Source: Thiogranum sp. (GTDB lineage Bacteria > Pseudomonadota > Gammaproteobacteria > DSM-19610). From it: 64,000 bases of DNA. Below the pieces are notes generated by a model. It did no database searches, was not told the origin of the DNA, and worked only from the letters and a program-made list of their open reading frames with translations. Both the position numbers and the translations under genes were made by a program. The DNA is taken from positions 25,388-89,387 of the forward strand of contig JASBSN010000042.1 of assembly GCA_030148915.1 (NCBI GenBank), written 5' to 3'. Shown here piece after piece: positions 21,195 to 30,949 of this stretch. Position 1 is the stretch's first letter. Each line of letters begins with the position of its first letter.

Positions 21195-21259
21195 GCGGTG
21201 GCGCTGGCCGGCGCGGAGGGTTGTATACAATGAGGGCCCGGGAATGAGGCAGCGTTGAC

Positions 21260-21955
21260 TTATTTCAGCTTGAGGACGGATTTTACAAACGGCACGGTCA
21301 ACTTGCGTTGCGCGGCCAGCGAGGCGCTGTCCAGATGTTCGAGTAAGCTCATCAATGCCGGCAGGTCGCGCGGCAGACGCCGTAGCAGATAGCGACCGGT
21401 TTCCTCGGGCAACTCAAAGCCTGCCTGCCAGGCACGCAGACACATCGCTTGCAGACTCTGATCATCGTTTAAGGGCTGTAAATGATAGACCAGCGCCGCG
21501 GCCAGCCGTGATACCAGATCAGGCAAGCCAATGCCCGCTTGCGCGGGCGCCAGGCGGGCGCTGAGCACCAGCCGATTACCGCGCTGCGCGACGCGATTAT
21601 ACAGATGGAACAGCGCCTCCTCCCAAGCCGGCTGCCCGGCCACCGCCTCGACATCGTCGATACACAGCAGTTGAAAGTTCTCCCAACCCTCGAGTGCCCC
21701 GGGAGAGAGCTTGGCGTATTCGCGCAGCGAAAGATAAGCCGCCTTGAGGCCCGCGCTGTCCGCGCAGTAACAACTGGCCTGCAGCAGGTGGGTCTTGCCG
21801 GTTGCCGGCGCCCCCCAGCAATACACGGGCCCCGGCGCCTGACCGACGGCGATCTGCTGGAGCTGTCGGTACAACTCGCCGTGGGCGGCGGAAACAAAAC
21901 TTGAAAAGCGCGCTGAGGCCCGCAGTTGCAGCCCCAGCGGTAGCTGCTCGTTCAT
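21260..21955 (-). CDS. hda: DnaA regulatory inactivator Hda
   Basis: MNEQLPLGLQLRASARFSSFV...VYCWGAPATGKTHLLQA; next to DUF2066/purM cluster. Confidence 0.92.
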   Translation of the reverse strand: MNEQLPLGLQLRASARFSSFVSAAHGELYRQLQQIAVGQAPGPVYCWGAPATGKTHLLQASCYCADSAGLKAAYLSLREYAKLSPGALEGWENFQLLCIDDVEAVAGQPAWEEALFHLYNRVAQRGNRLVLSARLAPAQAGIGLPDLVSRLAAALVYHLQPLNDDQSLQAMCLRAWQAGFELPEETGRYLLRRLPRDLPALMSLLEHLDSASLAAQRKLTVPFVKSVLKLK

Positions 21956-22497
21956 CGGCCGTGACGCGCCCGCCGGCTCCAGGTGATAACGTAATCCAGG
22001 CCACTCCAGAGGACACTGAGGGTCACCGCGTAAATCAACGCACGGTTCCAGTCGGTACTGAGCGACGGGAAGATCTGCTGCACAATGACCAGCAATACCA
22101 ACAGTATCTGCAGCAAGGTATTCAGTTTGCTGATCACGGTCGGCTGCGCCTCGAGGCGCTCAATGCGGAAATTATAGACGACAGCTCCGGCGACGATCAC
22201 CACGTCGCGTAATACCACCAGCAGCAGCAACCACACAGGCAACAGACCGATCAGGGTCAGCGCCGCGTAACAGGCCACCAGCAGCAGCTTGTCGGCCAAC
22301 GGATCGAGCAAGGCGCCGAGACGGCTGGTCCAACCGTAACGTTTGGCCAGAAATCCGTCCACCGCATCCGAAAAGCCGGCGACAAAGAACAACGTCAGCG
22401 CCGGCAGGAACTCGTGCCGAACCAGCAGCCAGGCGACCGGCGCCACCAGCACGATGCGCAGGGCGGTAACCAGATTGGGGATATCGCTGCGCGTCAC
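21952..22497 (-). CDS. CDP-alcohol phosphatidyltransferase family protein
   Basis: IPNLVTALRIVLVAPVAWLLV...SDAVDGFLAKRYGWTSRLGALLDPLADKLLL. Confidence 0.9.
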   Translation of the reverse strand: MTRSDIPNLVTALRIVLVAPVAWLLVRHEFLPALTLFFVAGFSDAVDGFLAKRYGWTSRLGALLDPLADKLLLVACYAALTLIGLLPVWLLLLVVLRDVVIVAGAVVYNFRIERLEAQPTVISKLNTLLQILLVLLVIVQQIFPSLSTDWNRALIYAVTLSVLWSGLDYVITWSRRARHGR

Positions 22498-23567
22498 GGT
22501 TGCAGGCGAAAGTGCCAGAGCGCCGGATCATCCACCTGGCGCAGCACACGGCCGAGTGCCAGCAGTTGTCGCAGGCTGCGTTCGTCGGCGCTCAACAGCA
22601 GATTGAATTCGACCGTACCTTGCCGCACGCGCACCACATTAACCCGATCCACGGGGCTCAATGCGCCAAGGTAGTCCGATACCCGCGCATAGTTCTCGAG
22701 ATCCTGCACGCCCTCGACCACCAGGGAGCGGGTGGCCGCGGCGCTCGCCACCACCGCGTAACGCTGCGCCAGCCACTCGGCGCTGGCGCCGATACCCGCC
22801 TGCAACGCCCCCGCGAATTCGTCACCGTGGGTACTCCAGGCTTGCCGCTCGGCGCCGTCGAGCAACTGCCAATCGGCGCGCCAGCCACCGGCGGAGCGTC
22901 GTTGCAGACGCCCGGTCAGTATCGCCTGGGGCCGATAACGTTGCGAGGCCGTCTCGATGCGGGAGAGAAAACCGCCCCAGACATCGGTAAAATCCACCTC
23001 GCGTTGATCCTCGAGATCGATCAGCGGCAGGCGCAGCGGCACACCGAAACGCTGCGCCGCCTGTTGCACCACGGCATTGGCCGGTCGCGCCCCATTTTCA
23101 GCGGCCAAATAGCGCTGGCCGCGGTCATCGACAGCCAACCACAGCAGCACATCCGGTCGTTGCGCGCCCCAATAGGGTAATCCGGCGGCGCGTAATTCGC
23201 GCTCCAGCGACACACCGTCGAACTGCACCCACAGCCGCAACCCCGCCCGGCGCTGGCCGGCCGGCGGCTCAATGAAGCGGTACTGCTCGACAAAGCGCCC
23301 CGGATTTTTCCTCAGCTCGGCGCCGGCGGCATCGCTCAACACCGCGCGACTGCCGGTCAGACGCACCAGCAGGTTTTCCATGGCGCGCCCCAGGGCCGCC
23401 TCGCGTGCCTGACGATCGCGCCCGGTGGCAGCGACGCTGACTTCGAACAGATGCTCGAGGCGCTGTGCGCCGGCGCTCATCGCCACCGCCAGCAGACTCG
23501 CCACTATCAGCATAAACGAGAGCTTTTTCAAACCAGTACCCTGCTGTTCCTGTTGGAACCGTACCAT
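22494..23567 (-). CDS. DUF2066 domain protein
   Basis: Signal peptide; [38 protein letters not shown]; position between hda and purM. Confidence 0.82.
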   Translation of the reverse strand: MVRFQQEQQGTGLKKLSFMLIVASLLAVAMSAGAQRLEHLFEVSVAATGRDRQAREAALGRAMENLLVRLTGSRAVLSDAAGAELRKNPGRFVEQYRFIEPPAGQRRAGLRLWVQFDGVSLERELRAAGLPYWGAQRPDVLLWLAVDDRGQRYLAAENGARPANAVVQQAAQRFGVPLRLPLIDLEDQREVDFTDVWGGFLSRIETASQRYRPQAILTGRLQRRSAGGWRADWQLLDGAERQAWSTHGDEFAGALQAGIGASAEWLAQRYAVVASAAATRSLVVEGVQDLENYARVSDYLGALSPVDRVNVVRVRQGTVEFNLLLSADERSLRQLLALGRVLRQVDDPALWHFRLQP

Positions 23568-23650
23568 ACCATAGCCTCCGCACCCGTGGCGCTCTGGCGA
23601 AGCCGCCCGGTTTACTTGTAAAATCACCTTTTGCCCACGCGGAGCCTGAA

Positions 23651-24709
23651 GTGTCAGGACAGCAGCCCTCTTCCCCCGATACACCGATCAGTTATCGCGA
23701 CGCCGGCGTCGATATCGATGCCGGCAACGCGCTGGTAGAACGCATCAAACCGATCGTGGCGCGCACGCACCGTGCCGGCGTAGTCAGCGGACTGGGCGGT
23801 TTCGGCGCCCTGTTCGAGTTGCCCCTGGACCGTTACCGGCAACCGCTGCTGGTCTCGGGCACCGACGGTGTCGGTACCAAGCTGAAACTGGCCATCGACA
23901 GCGCCCGGCACGACACCATCGGGATAGACCTGGTCGCGATGTGCGTCAACGACATCGTCGTGCAAGGCGCTGAACCCCTGTTCTTCCTCGACTATTATGC
24001 GACCGCCAAGCTGGATGTGGACATCGCCGCCGAGGTGGTCAAGGGTATCGGCCGCGGTTGCGAGCTGGCCGGCGCGGCGCTGATCGGCGGCGAAACAGCG
24101 GAAATGCCCGGGCTGTATCAACGCGACGATTACGACCTGGCGGGCTTTTGTGTCGGGGTCGTGGAAAAAGAGCGGCTGATCGACGGTCAGTCGGTGAGAC
24201 CCGGCGACACACTCATCGGTATCGCCTCTTCCGGACCACATTCCAATGGCTATTCACTGATCCGCAAGATTATCGAAGTGGCCGGCACCGGCACCGATCT
24301 GCTGCTGGACGGCAAACCGCTGCTGGATTGGTTGATGGCACCGACACGCATTTATGTCAAACCGCTGCTGGCACTGTTGCGGCAGATCGAGGTACGCAGT
24401 CTGTGCCACATTACCGGTGGCGGGCTGCCGGAAAACCTACCGCGCATGCTGCCGGCGCACAGTATCGCACGCATCGACACCGCCAGCTGGCAGTGGCCGA
24501 CCGTGTTCCAGTGGCTACAGGAACACGGCCACGTGGAGAACGCGGAAATGTATCGCACCTTTAACTGCGGCGTCGGCATGGTCGCCTGCGTGCCGGCAAA
24601 CCAGGTCGAGGCCTGTCTGGCCCTGCTGCAATCGCAGGGCGAAAGCGCCTGGGTACTCGGTACTGTGGAAGGCGGCCAGGGTGAGGCGCGCGTCGAATTG
24701 AATGACTGA
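23651..24709 (+). CDS. purM: Phosphoribosylformylglycinamidine cyclo-ligase
   Basis: [21 protein letters not shown]...[15 protein letters not shown]...[11 protein letters not shown]. Confidence 0.97.
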   Translation: MSGQQPSSPDTPISYRDAGVDIDAGNALVERIKPIVARTHRAGVVSGLGGFGALFELPLDRYRQPLLVSGTDGVGTKLKLAIDSARHDTIGIDLVAMCVNDIVVQGAEPLFFLDYYATAKLDVDIAAEVVKGIGRGCELAGAALIGGETAEMPGLYQRDDYDLAGFCVGVVEKERLIDGQSVRPGDTLIGIASSGPHSNGYSLIRKIIEVAGTGTDLLLDGKPLLDWLMAPTRIYVKPLLALLRQIEVRSLCHITGGGLPENLPRMLPAHSIARIDTASWQWPTVFQWLQEHGHVENAEMYRTFNCGVGMVACVPANQVEACLALLQSQGESAWVLGTVEGGQGEARVELND

Positions 24710-25382
24710 AGCACCACATCGGTTATCGGAAGCACCACATCGGTTATCGCTGGTAGTGCTGATTTCCGGGCGGGGCTCCAATCTCAAGGCGATCCTGCAG
24801 GCTATTGAGGCGGGCCGGTTGCATGCACGGGTCGAGGCGGTGATCAGTAGCCGGCACGACGCCGGCGGTCTGCAATACGCGCAACGCGCCGCCATCGACA
24901 CACTGGTGCTGGATGGCTGCGACTATCCACGGCGCGAGGACTACGATCACGCCCTGCAGGGGCTGATTGAACGCTTCAAACCCGATCTGGTGTTACTGGC
25001 CGGCTTCATGCGCATCCTCACGGCGGGCTTCGTCCGCCAATTTCGCGGCCGTCTGATCAATATCCACCCGTCGCTGCTACCGCAGCTGCGTGGTCTGCGC
25101 ACCCACGAGCGGGCGATTGAACAAGCACTGCCGATGCACGGCGCCAGCGTGCATTTTGTCACTGAGGAACTTGACAGCGGTCCGGTGTTCCTACAGGTAC
25201 GCGTACCGGTGCTGGCCGAAGATGACGCCGCCTCGCTGGCCGCGCGCGTGCTGCAACAGGAACACCGATTATATGTACAGGCACTGCAGTTGCTCGCCGA
25301 CGGCCAGCTTGGCTGGAAAGACGGGCAGGTGCTTTATCAGGGGCAGCCCCTCCATGAACCTTTACAAATCAACGCCGGATAA
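24702..25382 (+). CDS. purN: Phosphoribosylglycinamide formyltransferase
   Basis: [19 protein letters not shown]...[22 protein letters not shown]...[19 protein letters not shown]. Confidence 0.96.
   Translation: MTEAPHRLSEAPHRLSLVVLISGRGSNLKAILQAIEAGRLHARVEAVISSRHDAGGLQYAQRAAIDTLVLDGCDYPRREDYDHALQGLIERFKPDLVLLAGFMRILTAGFVRQFRGRLINIHPSLLPQLRGLRTHERAIEQALPMHGASVHFVTEELDSGPVFLQVRVPVLAEDDAASLAARVLQQEHRLYVQALQLLADGQLGWKDGQVLYQGQPLHEPLQINAG
24708..24749 (+). repeat. Exact 21-bp tandem duplication in the 5' end of purN
   Basis: gaagcaccacatcggttatcg x2, encoding [14 protein letters not shown]. Confidence 0.95.
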
Positions 25383-25393
25383 CCGGATCGACT

Positions 25394-26155
25394 ATGCGTT
25401 ACACACTTGTCATTAGCTTTTTCCTGCTATGGTCTGTCACCGTCCTGAGCCGCGCGGATGCCGACGGCGCACCGCTACCCTATCCCGACTTTAAGGCCGA
25501 GTACGACGTCAGCGCCAATGGCATCGGCATCGGCACGGTCACCGTCAGCCTGAAACACGAAGCCGACGGTCAGTATCTGTACCGGCAGGAATCGGCCAGC
25601 AGCGGGCTGGTCTCGTTGTTTGCCGCCGGCAACTCGGTGGAGACCAGCCGTTGGCGGCTGCGGGATGGGCGTATCATCCCGCTGGAATACCGTTCGCAAC
25701 GCAAGGGCGGGGATGACGATGACAACGAACACCTGTTATTCGACTGGCAAACACACAAAGTGACGAATGTCGGCGCCGGAGAGCATTGGCAAACCGATCT
25801 GCCGCCGGGCACGCTGGACCGCCTGGTAATGCAACTGGCGATGCTTTTCGATCTGCGCGACGGCGCGCAACGCTTCGACTACCGTGTGCCGCGCCACGGC
25901 CGTCTGAAGGAGTACCGCTTCGCGCTGGTCGGCGAGGATCGCGTCGAGCTCACCTCCGGTGTCTATCGCACCCTGAAAGTCGCGCGCACCAACGACGACA
26001 ATGACCGCAACCTGGTATGGAGCGCACCGGAGCTCGATTACTTTCCGGTACGGTTTCTCAAGGACAAGAAAAACGGGCTGAAAATCAGCCTCTCGCTACG
26101 CAAACTGGATTTCGCCCCGTTCGGCGACAGCCAGTCTCTGGAAGTTGCACCCTGA
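25394..26155 (+). CDS. DUF3108 domain protein
   Basis: Signal peptide; FKAEYDVSANGIGIGTVTVSLK...; follows purN. Confidence 0.85.
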   Translation: MRYTLVISFFLLWSVTVLSRADADGAPLPYPDFKAEYDVSANGIGIGTVTVSLKHEADGQYLYRQESASSGLVSLFAAGNSVETSRWRLRDGRIIPLEYRSQRKGGDDDDNEHLLFDWQTHKVTNVGAGEHWQTDLPPGTLDRLVMQLAMLFDLRDGAQRFDYRVPRHGRLKEYRFALVGEDRVELTSGVYRTLKVARTNDDNDRNLVWSAPELDYFPVRFLKDKKNGLKISLSLRKLDFAPFGDSQSLEVAP

Positions 26156-26162
26156 GTCAGCC

Positions 26163-26732
26163 TCAGGTTTTGGGCAGCGTCACGCCGGTCTGTCCCTGGT
26201 ACTTACCGCCACGATCCTTATACGAGGTTTCGCAAACCTCGTCGGATTCCAGAAACAGCACCTGCGCGACGCCTTCGTTGGCATAAATCTTCGCCGGTAG
26301 CGGCGTGGTGTTGGAAAACTCCAGCGTCACATGCCCTTCCCACTCGGGCTCCAGCGGCGTCACGTTGACGATAATGCCGCAGCGCGCGTAGGTCGATTTA
26401 CCCAGACAGATGGTCAGCACGTTACGTGGAATACGGAAGTATTCAACGGTGCGCGCCAGGGCGAAGGAGTTAGGCGGAATGATACAGACCTCGGCGTTGA
26501 CGTTGACGAAGCTGTTGTCGTCGAAATTTTTCGGATCCACGATCGCCGAATTGATATTGGTGAAAATCTTGAACTCGGCGGCACAACGTATATCGTAACC
26601 GTAGCTCGATGTGCCGTAGGAGATCACTCGACCGGTGCCTTCGTGTTGGCGTATCTGCCCGGGCACGAACGGCTCGATCATGCCGTGCTGCTGCGCCATG
26701 CGGCGGATCCAGTTATCTGATTTGATTGACAT
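26163..26732 (-). CDS. dcd: dCTP deaminase
   Basis: [22 protein letters not shown]...[18 protein letters not shown]...[41 protein letters not shown]. Confidence 0.97.
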   Translation of the reverse strand: MSIKSDNWIRRMAQQHGMIEPFVPGQIRQHEGTGRVISYGTSSYGYDIRCAAEFKIFTNINSAIVDPKNFDDNSFVNVNAEVCIIPPNSFALARTVEYFRIPRNVLTICLGKSTYARCGIIVNVTPLEPEWEGHVTLEFSNTTPLPAKIYANEGVAQVLFLESDEVCETSYKDRGGKYQGQTGVTLPKT

Positions 26733-26844
26733 TAGAGGTTCCGCAAAAATCGAAGCGGCAACAATACCCGGAAATGGGCGCTAAAAAAAGCCGCGCACGC
26801 GACGCGCGCAGCGAATCGCCCGCCGCGGCGTTGCGCCCGCCCGC

Positions 26845-27936
26845 TCAGTTGTTCTGAATAACGATCTGCGGAAACTTGGCCGCGTGGTTTTTCGACCTCA
26901 ACGCCAGCTTGGCGGCGGTGCGGCGGGCGATTTCGCGGTAAATCTGCGCAATCCGGCCGTCCGGCTCGGCGATCACGGAGGGCTTCCCGGAATCGACCTG
27001 TTCGCGGATCTTGCGATCCAACGGCAAAGCACCGAGAAAGTCGACGTCGTAATCATCCGACATACGCTGACCGCCGCCTTCGCCGAAGATATGTTCTTCG
27101 TGGCCACACTCGCTGCAGATATGGATGCTCATGTTCTCGATGATACCGAGTACCGGTACCTCCACCTTCTCGAACATCTTAAGGCCCTTGCGCGCATCCA
27201 GCAGGGCGATATCCTGCGGCGTGGTGACAATGACCGCACCGCTGACCGGCACCTGCTGGGCCAGTGTCAGCTGCACGTCGCCGGTGCCGGGCGGCAGGTC
27301 GATCACCAGGTAATCGAGATTTTTCCAGTTGGTGTCACCCAGCAATTGCTGCAACGCCTGGGTGACCATCGGCCCGCGCCAGATCATCGGCGTTTCCTCA
27401 TCGACCAGAAAGCCGATAGACATGGCTTGCACGCCATAACTGACCAGCGGCTCCAGGGTCTTGCCGTCTTTGGACTCCGGCTTGCCATGGAGACCAAGCA
27501 TGCGCGGCTGACTGGGGCCGTAGATATCGGCGTCCAGCATACCGACGCTGGCGCCCTCGGCCGATAACGCCAGAGCCAGATTGGTGGCGGTGGTCGATTT
27601 GCCGACGCCGCCCTTGCCCGATGCCACGGCGATGATATTCTTGATTCCCTCCAGCGTCTTGACGCCCTTTTGCACCGAGTGCGCCTCAATGGCCATACTC
27701 ACGTTGGCGCGCGCCTGAGTGACCCCGTCAATGGACTCGATCAGAGTCTTGAGCTTGGCGGACAACTCTTCCATGTAACCCTTGGCGGGAAACCCCAACA
27801 CCACATCAACCACCACCTGATCGTCTTCGATCATCACGTTGCGCACGCACTTGGCGGACACCAGGTCCTTTTCCATGTACGGATCGATGTACTCCTTGAG
27901 CTTTGTTTCAATCTGCTCTCTGGACAGGTCTGCCAT
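26845..27936 (-). CDS. apbC: Mrp/NBP35 family Fe-S carrier ATPase
   Basis: IIAVASGKGGVGKSTTATNLALAL; DIDLPPGTGDVQLTL-type motif; MSIHICSECGHEEHIFGEGGG. Confidence 0.96.
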   Translation of the reverse strand: MADLSREQIETKLKEYIDPYMEKDLVSAKCVRNVMIEDDQVVVDVVLGFPAKGYMEELSAKLKTLIESIDGVTQARANVSMAIEAHSVQKGVKTLEGIKNIIAVASGKGGVGKSTTATNLALALSAEGASVGMLDADIYGPSQPRMLGLHGKPESKDGKTLEPLVSYGVQAMSIGFLVDEETPMIWRGPMVTQALQQLLGDTNWKNLDYLVIDLPPGTGDVQLTLAQQVPVSGAVIVTTPQDIALLDARKGLKMFEKVEVPVLGIIENMSIHICSECGHEEHIFGEGGGQRMSDDYDVDFLGALPLDRKIREQVDSGKPSVIAEPDGRIAQIYREIARRTAAKLALRSKNHAAKFPQIVIQNN

Positions 27937-28171
27937 GGCTGAGTTCCTCGTCAGTGTTCTGGTAAGCGGCCGTCGGGCCTTGAAAATCTTTGAAAAATTG
28001 AGGCGCGATTGTACACAATTTGGAAAAACCGGTCTCCATTCCGTTTTGTGCGGTTAAGCACCTGGAACGAGCGGGTGCAACATCGGCCCCCCCCGGGGTG
28101 CGAGCCTTGTCTGTAAAGGGATTTTCCACCGCAGCTCCCGCCTTCGGAGCGCCGTGACGGTGCCCACGCAC

Positions 28172-28666
28172 TCAGCCGGGTGCGGCGGGCCGGGTGTGTT
28201 TCTTGATCAGGCGCTCCACCCGCGCTTCCAGCGACCGGTATTTGAGGTGCAGCTGTTGCGGGGGCAGGGCGCCGCTGCGCACCGACTGCTCCCAGCGTTG
28301 CAGGCCAACGGTAATGGCGTTGATTTCTTCCAGGTCGCCCGGATCGGAGGCCGCCGCCTGGTGCAGCCAGTTGATGGAAGCTCTGAGCGCATCGGTGCCG
28401 TGCTGGTCTTCGTTGGCCATGATTTCCATGTCATGGTGATAAATATCCAGCTCGCGGCTGGCCTGCAACAGATCAGTGCGAGTGCCGTCGTAGAGATTCG
28501 GGCGATGTCGATAGAGGTAAATCACCGCCGGGGCCGCTACCAGACACAACAGCACGACGCCCTGCACCGCGCGCCGACGCCGCGAGCGAGCGCCGCCCAT
28601 GCGCCGCTTGCGCGGTGGCAAGTGTGACTTACCAGTCATACCCGAACCATCAACGTCAACATACAA
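28172..28666 (-). CDS. Hypothetical single-TM protein (start may be 28639)
   Basis: Basic N-term RKRRMGGARSRRRRAVQGVVLLCLVAAPAVIYLY then acidic helical region. Confidence 0.5.
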   Translation of the reverse strand: MYVDVDGSGMTGKSHLPPRKRRMGGARSRRRRAVQGVVLLCLVAAPAVIYLYRHRPNLYDGTRTDLLQASRELDIYHHDMEIMANEDQHGTDALRASINWLHQAAASDPGDLEEINAITVGLQRWEQSVRSGALPPQQLHLKYRSLEARVERLIKKHTRPAAPG

Positions 28667-28774
28667 TCCATCACGACTACGGCAGGAACTTGCCGGCCGC
28701 CCCCGTAGCTGTGACCCCGCCGGAGGCTGTTGGTTCGTGGTAGCGATCCCGGCATCAGCTGACAGCGGCGCATC

Positions 28775-30193
28775 TCAGCGCCCGCGCTGTTGCGCCGGCG
28801 CGCAAAATCGCAGGCAGACGCGCAACCCGGGCCGGTTGTCGGCAAAGGAAATGGTCGCCGCATGCAACTCGGCGATGGCATTCACCAAAGCCAGCCCCAA
28901 GCCGTTGCCGGGGCTGCTGCGTGCCTGATCAAGGCGCGCGAAACGCTGCAGGACCCGCTGCCGGTCGGCGGCGGGAATCCCCGGCCCGTTATCGGCTACG
29001 CTGATACGCGCACAGCTGTTGGTGCGCTCCACCTGTACCCTTACAAGCCCGCCCTGCGGCGAGTACTTGATGGCGTTGTCGAGCAGGTTTCCCAGCGCCT
29101 GGGAGAGCAAATCGCGGTTGCCGCGCACTATTACCGGGCGCGCTGCATCGACCAGCAGCCGTTGCGCGCGTTGTTGCGCCACCGGCAGGTAGAACTCGGC
29201 CACCTGCTGCACAATTGCCGTGAGATCGACCTCCTGCAGTGTCACCCGTAACGCCCCGGCTTCGGCCTGTGCGATCTGCAAAATGGCGTTGAAGCTCTTC
29301 ATCAGTTCTTCGGTATCGCGGATGGACTCCTCTATGGTGTGCCTGTACTCGGCGGCGCTGCGCTCGCCCAACAACATCACATCCAGACGATTGCGCAGCC
29401 GCGCCAACGGTCGGCGCAGATCATGCGCCACGTTGTCGGTGACATCGCGCATGCCCTGGAGCAACTGCTGGATCCGCTCCAGCATGGCGTTCAACCGCCC
29501 CGCCAGTTCGTCGAACTCGTCGTTGCGCCCGCTCAGGGGCACGCGCCGCGACAGGTCTCCGCGGATGATGGTCTCGGAGGTGGCGCTGATGTTGTCAATA
29601 CGCGAAAGAATCGTGCGTCCCATGAACAGGCCCATCGCCAGGGCCAGCAACACGATCACCAGCAGTAACCCGGACAGCGCATAAATACTGAACATCTGCA
29701 TTTCCTCAGCCTGGGCGACGCTGCGCGTCAGCACCAGCACCGCACCATCGGCGAAGCGTTTGCCGATCACCGGCCAATAGGCGTCCTCGTCTTCCTCGGA
29801 CGGATACATATCGTCATCAATCCAGGTCGCGTGCACGGTTTCATCCACCGGCACCTGATCGTCGCGCTCTTTGGGCCAGCCCTTCAGATTGCCGGCGACT
29901 TTGCGCCGGTGCTTGTCGACCAGCAGATAATAACGACCGTCCTGTCCGCCCGCCCGGCTTCGCGAGACCACCTCCCGGGTCAGTGCAGCGAAGCCCTCGT
30001 TGGCGGCGATATTGCGCAAATCGACGAATTCGTCGTGTAGCCCGGCGTACAACTGAGCGTCGACGTAGCGGCTGGTGGCCCAGTGATAGGTACCCAGCGC
30101 GGCGCCGGCCAGCAGTATATACAGGCTGGCATACCACAACGAGGTGCGAACCGCGGTGGTACGCAACAGGCGTTCGAGTTCAGGGCGCTTCAC
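28775..30193 (-). CDS. Sensor histidine kinase
   Basis: HAMP region, DNVAHDLRRPLARLRNRLD (H box), NLLDNAIKYSPQGG, NGPGIPAADRQRV, GNGLGLALV. Confidence 0.95.
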   Translation of the reverse strand: MKRPELERLLRTTAVRTSLWYASLYILLAGAALGTYHWATSRYVDAQLYAGLHDEFVDLRNIAANEGFAALTREVVSRSRAGGQDGRYYLLVDKHRRKVAGNLKGWPKERDDQVPVDETVHATWIDDDMYPSEEDEDAYWPVIGKRFADGAVLVLTRSVAQAEEMQMFSIYALSGLLLVIVLLALAMGLFMGRTILSRIDNISATSETIIRGDLSRRVPLSGRNDEFDELAGRLNAMLERIQQLLQGMRDVTDNVAHDLRRPLARLRNRLDVMLLGERSAAEYRHTIEESIRDTEELMKSFNAILQIAQAEAGALRVTLQEVDLTAIVQQVAEFYLPVAQQRAQRLLVDAARPVIVRGNRDLLSQALGNLLDNAIKYSPQGGLVRVQVERTNSCARISVADNGPGIPAADRQRVLQRFARLDQARSSPGNGLGLALVNAIAELHAATISFADNRPGLRVCLRFCAPAQQRGR

Positions 30194-30857
30194 CGAGCTT
30201 GTATCCTACACCGCGAATGGTGTGCAGCAGGGGGGTGGCGAAACCCCGATCAATTTTGGTTCGCAAACGACTGATATGCACGTCGACGACATTGGTCTGC
30301 GGATCGAAGTGATAGTCCCACACCTGCTCCAGCAGCATGGTGCGCGTCACTACCTGCTCCCGATGCCGCAGCAGATAGTTCAACAAACGGTATTCACGCG
30401 CCTGCAGTCGGATGACGCGTGCCGCGCGCGTCACCCGATGTGCGTTGAGATCCATCACCAGGTCGGCCAGTTGCAGGCGCGATTCGCACTCCTCGGCGCG
30501 CTTGCGCCGGGCCAGCGCCGCCAGACGGGCCAGCAGTTCGCTGAACGCATAGGGCTTGACCAGGTAATCATCGCCGCCGGCCTGCAATCCGGTGACGCGG
30601 TCGTCGACTTCACCCAGCGCCGAGAGCACCAGCGCCGGCGTCTGATCGCCATCGGCACGCAGCATTTTGATCACGGTCAGACCGTCGCGCCCCGGCAGCA
30701 TGCGATCGACGATGATCACTTCATAGCCGCCGGCCAGCGCAAGCTGCAGCCCCTCCTCGCCATCGGCCGCATGATCAACGCTGTGGCCGCTTTCGTTAAG
30801 TCCCTTCAGCAGGTACCCGGCCGCCTCGCGGTCGTCTTCGATCAACAGGATATGCAT
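30180..30857 (-). CDS. OmpR-family response regulator
   Basis: MHILLIEDDREAAGYLLKGLNESGHSV...winged-helix C-term VVDVHISRLRTKIDRGFATPLLHTIRGVGYKL. Confidence 0.96.
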   Translation of the reverse strand: MHILLIEDDREAAGYLLKGLNESGHSVDHAADGEEGLQLALAGGYEVIIVDRMLPGRDGLTVIKMLRADGDQTPALVLSALGEVDDRVTGLQAGGDDYLVKPYAFSELLARLAALARRKRAEECESRLQLADLVMDLNAHRVTRAARVIRLQAREYRLLNYLLRHREQVVTRTMLLEQVWDYHFDPQTNVVDVHISRLRTKIDRGFATPLLHTIRGVGYKLGEAP

Positions 30858-30888
30858 AAGATGCTTATCATAGCCGCCGCGGCCTTTT

Positions 30889-30914
30889 CCCGCATTACCG
30901 TATGGTAATGCGGG
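30889..30914. promoter_or_regulatory. Perfect palindrome (11-bp arms, 4-nt centre), candidate operator
   Basis: CCCGCATTACC-GTAT-GGTAATGCGGG, 32 bp upstream of response-regulator start; no T run either side. Confidence 0.55.
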
Positions 30915-30949
30915 CGTCTGGGGCGCAGACCGCTTCGCCGCCCAATGCT

